DNA from: Gammaproteobacteria bacterium
GTDB taxonomy: Bacteria > Pseudomonadota > Gammaproteobacteria > Steroidobacterales > JACDCP01
Direction of reading: 5' to 3'
Assembly: GCA_013817465.1 (NCBI GenBank)
Contig: JACDCP010000078.1
Coordinates: 1 to 11,432, forward strand
Length of the DNA: 11,432 nt
The notes under the pieces are model-generated. The model was given only the letters and a program-made list of their open reading frames with translations. It was not told where the DNA came from and did not search any database. A program made the translations under genes and the position numbers. Of this stretch, positions 6,862 to 11,432 are shown in pieces (position 1 is the stretch's first letter; each line of letters begins with the position of its first letter).

Positions 6862-8277
6862 TCAGCCGGCTTTTTTCCGCGGCACGCGCCGCGAAGCCGA
6901 GGGCGATCTTGCATCGTCTTCGACTTCGCCGGTGTACTGCTCGAGACGGTTGTAGAGTGTTTTCAGGCTGATGCCGAGAGTCTCCGCGGCGAGGGTTTTG
7001 TCGCCGTTGAAATGCTCTAGGGTGCTCAGGATCAGGCGCCGCTCGACATCCTTGATCGACAGCCCGACCTCGAAGTCGAGGCGGCCTCGACTCTTGCCCA
7101 AACCCGCGTCGAGGGCATGGCCGAGCTGCTCCGCAGTGATCGCATCGCCGCTCAGGATGAACGCGCGCTGCACGACATGCTGCAGCTCGCGGACGTTACC
7201 GGGCCACGGGTGTGCCTCCAGCCGCTTGAAGCCCTTCGCATCGATGGTTTTCGCCATCGCATACTTGCGGTTCATCTGCGAGAGAAAATACCCGGCAAGC
7301 GCCGGGATATCCGCGGTGCGATTGGCAAGCGACGTCAGCGCAATGGGAAACATCATGAGCCGATAGTAGAGATCTTCGCGGAAATCGCCGGAGGCGACGG
7401 CAGCTTCCGGATCGCGATTGGTCGCCGCGACCACACGCACATCCAGCTCGACTTCCTTGCTCCCACCGACGCGCGTCAGCGCGCCGGTTTCGAGCACGCG
7501 CAGAAAATGCGCCTGCAAGCCCGCCGGCAGCTCGGTAACCTCGTCGAGAAATAACGTGCCGCCTTCGGCCCGCTCGAAATAGCCGGCATGCCTCTTCTGC
7601 GCACCCGTGAAGCTGCCTCGTTCGTGTCCGAAAAGCTCGCTCGAGATGAGGCTCTCAGGGATAGCACCGCAATTCACGGGCACGAACGGACCGCTTCTGC
7701 CGCTCGCTAGATGGATCGCCTGCGCGACCAGCTCCTTGCCGGTGCCGCTCGCCCCATAAATCAGCACGGTCGCATCGAGCGGCGCGATGCGCTCGATGGT
7801 GTCGTAAAGTTTCCGCATCGGCGCCGATTCGCCGACGAGATAGCCGAAGTGCAGCTCAGGCCCGGCCTCTGCCTTGCCGTTACTGCCATTCCTGGCGTTC
7901 TTACCGTTACGGCGGCCGCGCGGCGGCTGACCGATCCGGTCCAGACAGCGCTTGAGCTCGGTGCTGCCGAACGGCTTGATCAAATAGTCCATGACGGGCG
8001 CCTGCACCGCACGAATCGCGGTGTCGACGGTCGGGTTGCCGGTGATTATCACGATCTCCGGCCCCCGGCCGGCGCCGACGTCCTCGATGAGCTCGAGCCC
8101 GCTGCCGTCCGGCAGCATGAGATCGACCATCAACAGGTCAGGCGAGCGCATGGCGAGCGCACGCCTGGCCGCGGCCAGGGTCTCGGCGTGACTCACCTCG
8201 AAGCCGAAAGCTTCGATGAGCTCCGACGTCACCTTGGCAAAGCTGGCGTTATCGTCCACCAGAAGGACGTGTGCCAT
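6862..8277 (-). CDS. Sigma-54-dependent response regulator (NtrC family)
   Basis: A 471-residue transcriptional activator. The receiver domain (1-115) has phospho-acceptor D52 in MVDLMLPDGSG and K101 in LIKPFG. A polar Gly/Asn/Lys-rich linker (about 118-140) leads to the AAA+ domain, with Walker A GASGTGKE (175-182), a sigma-54 contact loop GSFTGA (221-226; GAFTGA is the usual form), Walker B TLFLDE (241-246) and sensor I RVVAATNRD. The C-terminal Fis-type helix-turn-helix reads NGDKTLAAETLGISLKTLYNRL (about 424-445), followed by a basic tail. Together these predict a phosphorylation-controlled enhancer-binding ATPase that opens RpoN promoters. The start at 8277 is fixed by a strong AGGAGGGG 6-8 nt upstream and the MAHVLLVDDN receiver start. 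It heads the signalling operon, its stop lying 40 bp before the chosen kinase start. Its targets may be the sigma-54 promoters at 4368-4383, 9659-9674 and 9889-9904. Confidence 0.96.
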   Translation of the reverse strand: MAHVLLVDDNASFAKVTSELIEAFGFEVSHAETLAAARRALAMRSPDLLMVDLMLPDGSGLELIEDVGAGRGPEIVIITGNPTVDTAIRAVQAPVMDYLIKPFGSTELKRCLDRIGQPPRGRRNGKNARNGSNGKAEAGPELHFGYLVGESAPMRKLYDTIERIAPLDATVLIYGASGTGKELVAQAIHLASGRSGPFVPVNCGAIPESLISSELFGHERGSFTGAQKRHAGYFERAEGGTLFLDEVTELPAGLQAHFLRVLETGALTRVGGSKEVELDVRVVAATNRDPEAAVASGDFREDLYYRLMMFPIALTSLANRTADIPALAGYFLSQMNRKYAMAKTIDAKGFKRLEAHPWPGNVRELQHVVQRAFILSGDAITAEQLGHALDAGLGKSRGRLDFEVGLSIKDVERRLILSTLEHFNGDKTLAAETLGISLKTLYNRLEQYTGEVEDDARSPSASRRVPRKKAG

Positions 8278-8621
8278 TCGTTTGTCCCCTCCTAAGCGGA
8301 GTGTGAATGCCCGTCCTGCAGGCAGGGGGGCAGTAAAGCGGATTTTCTCACTTCGTCCGGCTCTCGTCCGGCGCGCGCTATGCCGGTTCCGTGGCAAAGC
8401 TCCACCCCGCTCGACCGCGTGCCGGTTCTGATTTCTTGTCTTCCGGCACCGGACCATCAGTGCCCGGGCGGGAAAGGTAATGTATCACTAAACAGAGGGG
8501 ACTTCCGCCCCTGGCAGCGCGTTGTAAAACCCGTGTATGGCGTTTAACGCCGCGCGCCGAAAAGTGACTGACTCAAATCGTGAGCGTTTTCAGGAACTTG
8601 CAGTTTCCTGAAGATGGCGGG
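8278..8621. other. Intergenic region upstream of the sigma-54 regulator operon
   Basis: No gene is supported in this 344-bp gap between the HiPIP stop and the regulator start. It should hold the promoter of the signalling operon, but I find no convincing -35/-10 pair and no -24/-12 element on the minus strand. Dyads present: GTGCCGG-N17-CCGGCAC (8419-8449) and GGCGTT-T-AACGCC (8539-8551). A 9-bp direct repeat TCGTCCGGC occurs at 8353-8361 and 8364-8372, an 11-bp period or one helical turn. Any of these could be operator sites. Confidence 0.5.
8589..8612 (-). repeat. 8-bp inverted repeat hairpin just after the HiPIP gene
   Basis: TTCAGGAA (8589-8596) and TTCCTGAA (8605-8612) are perfect reverse complements around an 8-nt loop, starting about 9 bp past the HiPIP stop. 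The position fits the 3' end of the sod-HiPIP transcript, but no T-run follows on the minus strand. It may be a 3'-end stabilising hairpin or a weak terminator rather than a standard intrinsic one. Confidence 0.5.
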
Positions 8622-8951
8622 TTATTCGAACGGCAGCCAGGAGTTGCACCAGCCCCGGGCATGGACGAGCCGGCCCCCGAATATGCTGCAGGGCCGCCAA
8701 TCCTTGCCCGGCCCGCCTTCCAGGAAGCGACAGTTTGCGCACAGCTGCGTAGCGCCCTCGGGACCGGCACGCTTGGGGAATCGCGTCACGTCGACTTCAT
8801 CGGCATCGTGCCGGTAGCCGAGCGCCCGTGCAGCCGGCTCGCTTTCGCTGAGGCGCTCCGGCGCCATGGTCCGGCCAGCCGCTGGCAGCAGGAAAAGGAC
8901 GCCGAGGGCGAGCTTCAGGACGCGGCGACGTTCGCGTGATACCTCCCGCAT
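8622..8951 (-). CDS. High-potential iron-sulfur protein (HiPIP)
   Basis: Small [4Fe-4S] electron carrier, 109 residues as precursor. The N-terminus has a basic SRERRRVLKLALGVLFLLPAA stretch resembling a Tat-type signal, as expected because HiPIPs are exported folded to the periplasm. The mature domain shows LSESEPAARALGYRHDADEVD, then the four cluster cysteines C71, C74, C88 and C102 (CX2C-X13-C-X13-C) with the typical contexts CANCRFLEG, PCSIFGGRLV and ARGWCNSWL. HiPIPs pass electrons at high potential to reaction centres or terminal oxidases, or act in stress-related redox. The gene begins 27 bp after the superoxide dismutase stop and has no promoter of its own that I can see, so it is probably the second gene of a sod-HiPIP transcript. 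The ribosome binding site is weak (GAG, 6 nt upstream). Confidence 0.95.
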   Translation of the reverse strand: MREVSRERRRVLKLALGVLFLLPAAGRTMAPERLSESEPAARALGYRHDADEVDVTRFPKRAGPEGATQLCANCRFLEGGPGKDWRPCSIFGGRLVHARGWCNSWLPFE

Positions 8952-8978
8952 GGTGCACTCGTCGCTGAGCCGGTTCGG

Positions 8979-9608
8979 TCAGGCCGTGACCGGATGATCG
9001 AGCCCGAGTTCGAGGCGGCGCACTTTCTTCAGCCGCTGTGCGACGTCATCCCAGTTCACGAGCTTCCAGAACGCCTTCACCCAATCCGCTTTCTCGTTGT
9101 GGAATTGGAGGTAATAAGCATGTTCCCACATGTCGCAGACCAGCAAGGGCACGCTTCCCTGGCCGACGTTGCCCTGGTGGTCGTAGATCTGCTCGACGAT
9201 CAGGCGACCAGCCATGGGCTCCCAGGCGAGCGCCGCCCAGCCCGAGCCCTGCACGCCGTTCGCCGCGTGTTCGAGGTGTCCCTTGAAACCCTCGAAAGAG
9301 CCGAAATGTTCATCGATGAGGCCGCTGACCTCACGCTCCGGCTCGCCGCCGCCATCCGGCGTCAGGTTCTGCCAGAACAGCGAATGCAGGACGTGGCCGG
9401 AGACATTGAAGGCCAGGTTTTTCTCGAGCTGGTTGATCGAGGAGAAATCATTCTTATCGCGTGCTGCGACGAGTTTCTCCAGCGCCTCGTTGGCGCCCTT
9501 GACGTAGGCGGCATGATGTTTGTCGTGATGAAGCTCGATGATCTTGCCGGAGTAATGGGGCTCCAGGTCGCCGTAGTCATACGGGAGATCGGGTAATTGA
9601 TAAGTCAT
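8979..9608 (-). CDS. Fe/Mn-type superoxide dismutase
   Basis: Converts superoxide to oxygen and hydrogen peroxide. 209 residues; metal ligands by alignment with the family are H27 (ELHHDKHHAAYV), H75 (GHVLHSLFW), D159 and H163 (CDMWEHAYYLQF), with Y35 as the gateway tyrosine. The segment IYDHQGNV places a histidine (H144) where classical Mn enzymes have the second-shell Gln. This, together with GSGWAALAW and DMWEHAYYLQF, recalls mycobacterial-type SODs in which that His is linked to iron use, so metal choice is left open. No signal peptide, hence cytoplasmic. GGAGG lies about 10 nt before the ATG. A sigma-54 promoter (9659-9674) predicts a start near 9648 and a 40-nt leader. The HiPIP gene follows closely. 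Confidence 0.97.
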   Translation of the reverse strand: MTYQLPDLPYDYGDLEPHYSGKIIELHHDKHHAAYVKGANEALEKLVAARDKNDFSSINQLEKNLAFNVSGHVLHSLFWQNLTPDGGGEPEREVSGLIDEHFGSFEGFKGHLEHAANGVQGSGWAALAWEPMAGRLIVEQIYDHQGNVGQGSVPLLVCDMWEHAYYLQFHNEKADWVKAFWKLVNWDDVAQRLKKVRRLELGLDHPVTA

Positions 9609-9658
9609 GAGCGCTGAACCTCCGTGTGTCGGCTGACGGGAAAATCAGCAAGCAACAA

Positions 9659-9674
9659 TGCAGGATGCGTGCCA
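9659..9674 (-). promoter_or_regulatory. Sigma-54 promoter of the sod-HiPIP genes
   Basis: The minus strand reads TGGCACG-CATC-CTGCA: GG and GC are at the required spacing, with one departure from consensus (C for the first T of TTGC). The -12 C is at 9660, giving a predicted start near 9648, 40 nt before the sod ATG. It is identical to the plus-strand copy at 9889-9904. Confidence 0.82.
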
Positions 9675-9690
9675 GCGGCGCGAACGTGCT

Positions 9691-9869
9691 ACGGCCACTT
9701 ACGTGATACGGTTTCTGATGGTGGTTCGCGATCGATGGCGGCAGCCTGCAGGCGGCGCATCGGGCGGAAGCGCATAGGCACGGCCACTGGCATGATGCGG
9801 GTTCTGATGGTGGCTTCGCGGTTAATGACGGCAGCCTCCAAGCGGCGCATCGAACGGAAGCGCGTTGGT
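9691..9869. repeat. Two direct repeats of about 90 bp in the divergent promoter region
   Basis: Copy A (9691-9779) and copy B (9780-9869) align with a single 1-bp gap and roughly 84% identity by eye. The best kept blocks are ACGGCCACT, TTCTGATGGTGG, TTCGCG, CGGCAGCCT and GCGGCGCATCG-NN-CGGAAGCGC. They lie between two outward sigma-54 promoters, the usual place for enhancer sites of an NtrC-type activator. Short open frames run through them on both strands but show no protein family and have no ribosome binding site, so I treat the repeats as non-coding. Confidence 0.85.
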
Positions 9870-9888
9870 TAAGGATTGAGGGCGCCGC

Positions 9889-9904
9889 TGGCACGCATCC
9901 TGCA
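9889..9904 (+). promoter_or_regulatory. Sigma-54 promoter of the DUF4398/OmpA lipoprotein operon
   Basis: TGGCACG-CATC-CTGCA with correct GG-N10-GC spacing and one mismatch to the RpoN consensus. The -12 C is at 9903, so transcription should begin near 9915, leaving a 30-nt leader with the GGGGAG ribosome binding site before the ATG at 9945. Confidence 0.83.
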
Positions 9905-9944
9905 TAAACCGCGCATAGCATTCGAATTACGCCCCGGGGAGACT

Positions 9945-10313
9945 ATGAAGCATTACATTCCAATCCTCCTGGCCGCCGCCGGGTTGCTGGCCGCCTGTGC
10001 CAGCGTGCCGGCCCCTAACCAGGAGTTGACCCTCGCCCGCGCGGCCATCGACGTGGCTGCCGAGGCCGACGCCCAACGCTATGCATCGCGCGAGCTGACC
10101 AGCGCCCGGCGCAACCTGAGTCGCGCCGAGCAGGCGGTACAGCGCGAGGAGAACCTCGTCGCCTCGCGGCTCGCCGAGCAGGCGCGCGCCGATGCGGAGC
10201 TCGCCGCGGCGATCTCGCGCGCCGCGCAGGCAGAGCAGGCCGCCCAGGCGGTCGAGCAGAGCATCCAGTCGCTGCGCGAGGAAAGTCTCCGCGGTTACGG
10301 TGACGAACAATGA
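9945..10313 (+). CDS. DUF4398-domain lipoprotein
   Basis: A 122-residue predicted outer-membrane lipoprotein. The signal peptide MKHYIPILLAAAGLLAAC ends in a lipobox LAAC with lipidated C18; Ala at +2 favours outer-membrane sorting. The mature part is an Ala/Glu/Arg-rich helical domain (about 30-115: LTLARAAIDVAAEADAQRYA, then ELTSARRNLSRAEQAV) typical of DUF4398, probably a coiled coil in the periplasm. The ATG at 9945 is chosen over an upstream in-frame start at 9876 because GGGGAG lies just before it, the signal peptide begins there, and the 9876 start would precede the predicted transcription start. The next gene starts 17 bp after the stop, so the two are co-transcribed. The exact function is unknown; the pairing with an OmpA-like protein suggests an envelope-structural or stress role. 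Confidence 0.9.
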   Translation: MKHYIPILLAAAGLLAACASVPAPNQELTLARAAIDVAAEADAQRYASRELTSARRNLSRAEQAVQREENLVASRLAEQARADAELAAAISRAAQAEQAAQAVEQSIQSLREESLRGYGDEQ

Positions 10314-10330
10314 TCGGGGAGAGATCAGCC

Positions 10331-11284
10331 ATGAACGACAAGCATGCGAAGCCTGCGCCTGCGCGACGCTTCGGTTGGCCACTGGCGGCTTTCGCGGCGC
10401 TGGTCGCCGGCTGCGCGGTCGCGCCGGAATCGAACTCGGCGCTCGAGCAGGCGCGCGCCGCCTATGAGGCCGCCAGAAATGACGTTGCGGCGACCGAAGC
10501 GGCACCAGTCGTGCTCGATCGGGCGGAAAATGAGCTCGAGCGCGCGGAAAGCCTTTTCGACGACGGCGCTGACGCCGAGCTCGTCGATCATCATGCTTAT
10601 CTCGCTCAGCGTTCCGCGGAGGTCGCCATTGCGCGCGGCCGGGAGTCCGAGGCGGAGAGCCAGGTGGCGGCAGCGGAAGCGCGGCGCCAGGAAGTGCTGC
10701 TCGAGGCACGCACGCGCGAGGCGCAGCTCGCGGAGGAGCGAGCCGAAGCTCGCTCACTCGAGGCGGCCGCGGCCCTCAGCACCGCCGAACAGAGCGCGCA
10801 ACAGGCGGCGGCAGCCCAGGCCAGGGCCGAGCAGTTGCAGGCGGAGGCTGAAGCGCTGCAGAGCCAGCTTACGGAATTGCAGGCCAAGCCCACGCCTCGC
10901 GGCCTCGTGCTGACGTTGAGCGACGTGTTGTTCGATACCGGCCGGGCCGAGCTCAAGCCGGGCGCAGAACGTTCGCTCGACGAGCTCGTCGAGTTCATGA
11001 ATGAATATCCGGAACGCAACATCGTGATCGAGGGCTTCACCGACAGTCGCGGCAGCGACACCTATAACCTGGATCTGTCCGAGCGGCGGGCGGATGCCGT
11101 CGAGGTGGCGCTCATCGCCGAAGGCATCGATCAGGGCCGCATTCGCTCGCGCGGCTACGGCGAAGACTATCCGGTGGCATCGAACGATACCGACGCCGGA
11201 CAACAGCTCAACCGGCGCGTCGAGATCATCATCTCCGACGACGCCGGCAACGTCCCTGCGAGGGGGCCCGAGTCGGCGGGCTGA
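10331..11284 (+). CDS. DUF4398-OmpA family peptidoglycan-associated lipoprotein
   Basis: A 317-residue envelope protein. A basic N-terminus and hydrophobic segment end at lipobox VAGC (C28). A DUF4398 region follows (about 38-110: ALEQARAAYEAARNDV ... ELVDHHAYLAQRSAEVAIARG), then a long Ala/Glu/Gln-rich coiled coil (about 110-190), and an OmpA C-terminal domain (about 192-305) beginning LVLTLSDVLFDTGRAELKPG. The peptidoglycan (diaminopimelate) binding residues are conserved: D238 in GFTDSRGS and R253 in LSERRA; NRRVEI closes the domain. It should be anchored in the outer membrane by lipid and grip the cell wall through the OmpA domain. The start at 10331 has GGGGAG about 9 nt upstream; an ATG at 10310 overlapping the previous stop (ATGA) is the alternative. 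It is the second gene of the sigma-54 operon and repeats the DUF4398 module of its upstream neighbour. Confidence 0.94.
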   Translation: MNDKHAKPAPARRFGWPLAAFAALVAGCAVAPESNSALEQARAAYEAARNDVAATEAAPVVLDRAENELERAESLFDDGADAELVDHHAYLAQRSAEVAIARGRESEAESQVAAAEARRQEVLLEARTREAQLAEERAEARSLEAAAALSTAEQSAQQAAAAQARAEQLQAEAEALQSQLTELQAKPTPRGLVLTLSDVLFDTGRAELKPGAERSLDELVEFMNEYPERNIVIEGFTDSRGSDTYNLDLSERRADAVEVALIAEGIDQGRIRSRGYGEDYPVASNDTDAGQQLNRRVEIIISDDAGNVPARGPESAG

Positions 11285-11331
11285 TTTACACGGAACCGAG
11301 CGCATCATCTACACAGTCAAGGAGACCTGGC

Positions 11332-11432
11332 ATGACGATCAATTCACCCAATCCCGGCACCACCGCGACGACGTCGCCTAAGCCGCATCCCACAACGAAC
11401 CGTGCCACCGAGGCCGCTCATGAAGCGGTCGA
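11332..11432 (+). CDS. Start of a small hydrophilic protein, truncated by window edge
   Basis: An ATG at 11332 follows a strong AAGGAG (8 nt spacing) 47 bp after the OmpA-like gene, and the frame stays open to the right edge (33 full codons). The N-terminus is Thr/Pro/Asn-rich (MTINSPNPGTTATTSPKPHP) and then turns into RATEAAHEAV. That pattern resembles the head of DUF883/YqjD-like or similar stress-associated helical proteins, but too little is visible to assign a family. It is most likely the third gene of the sigma-54 lipoprotein operon. Confidence 0.7.
   Translation, partial: MTINSPNPGTTATTSPKPHPTTNRATEAAHEAV

Larger units (their letters stand above)
9658..9905. repeat. 24-bp perfect inverted repeat flanking the sod / DUF4398 divergent region
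   Basis: Arms at 9658-9681 and 9882-9905 are exact reverse complements. The right arm reads GCGCCGCTGGCACGCATCC followed by TGCAT. Each arm contains a complete sigma-54 promoter directed outward, plus 7 bp on the upstream side that RpoN does not need. The 200 bp between the arms hold two direct repeats. The symmetry extends beyond the promoter core, so either the promoter was copied by an inverted duplication, or the arms are ends of a small mobile repeat that carries a promoter. Confidence 0.95.

Noticed and set aside
5805..6971. A 388-codon open frame on the plus strand opposite the kinase gene
   Set aside because: No recognisable domain; it is antisense to the well-supported PAS-GAF kinase.
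9788..9804. TGGCATG in repeat copy B as a further sigma-54 promoter
   Set aside because: The GC of a -12 box is missing at the required distance.
9577..9921. Open frames on both strands through the sod/DUF4398 intergenic repeats
   Set aside because: They overlap both sigma-54 promoters and the sod start, have no ribosome binding site or family, and owe their repeats to the DNA-level duplication.

Overview
The window looks like a chromosomal stretch of a high-GC proteobacterium, most likely a gammaproteobacterium. This rests on gene content (MipA/OmpV porin-like protein, entericidin lipoprotein, HiPIP, OmpA/DUF4398 lipoproteins, NtrC-type regulator) and GC-rich codon use. No rRNA or other marker gene is present, so the placement is tentative. 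No tRNA, CRISPR array or complete insertion sequence was seen.

Layout. (1) Positions 1-4007, all minus strand, read right to left: mipA/ompV-like protein, a small pore-loop ion channel, acetate kinase (ackA) and the N-terminal 464 codons of phosphoketolase (xfp, cut by the left edge). Phosphoketolase makes acetyl phosphate from sugar phosphates and acetate kinase turns it into acetate plus ATP, so the last two genes form a short fermentative bypass. A perfect 19-bp inverted repeat sits between ackA and xfp and supplies the ackA stop codon. (2) Positions 4169-4333: an entericidin-type lipoprotein with a textbook sigma-54 (-24/-12) promoter. (3) Positions 4718-8277, minus strand: a signalling operon of a sigma-54-dependent NtrC-type response regulator, a soluble PAS-GAF histidine kinase and a stand-alone receiver protein. 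(4) Positions 8622-9608, minus strand: Fe/Mn superoxide dismutase followed 27 bp later by a high-potential iron-sulfur protein. (5) Positions 9945-11432, plus strand: a DUF4398 lipoprotein, a DUF4398-OmpA lipoprotein and the start of a small hydrophilic protein cut by the right edge.

The main observation is regulatory. The divergent intergenic region between sod and the DUF4398 lipoprotein carries a perfect 24-bp inverted repeat. Each arm contains a sigma-54 promoter pointing outward, one at sod-HiPIP and one at the lipoprotein operon. Between the arms lie two direct repeats of about 90 bp, placed where enhancer sites for an NtrC-type activator would be expected. The entericidin gene has a third sigma-54 promoter. 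The only sigma-54 activator visible is the response regulator encoded between these targets. I infer a local envelope and oxidative stress regulon: cytoplasmic kinase, sigma-54 activator, then SOD, HiPIP, entericidin and OmpA-like cell-wall-anchoring lipoproteins. The promoters are read directly from the sequence; the regulatory link is inference.
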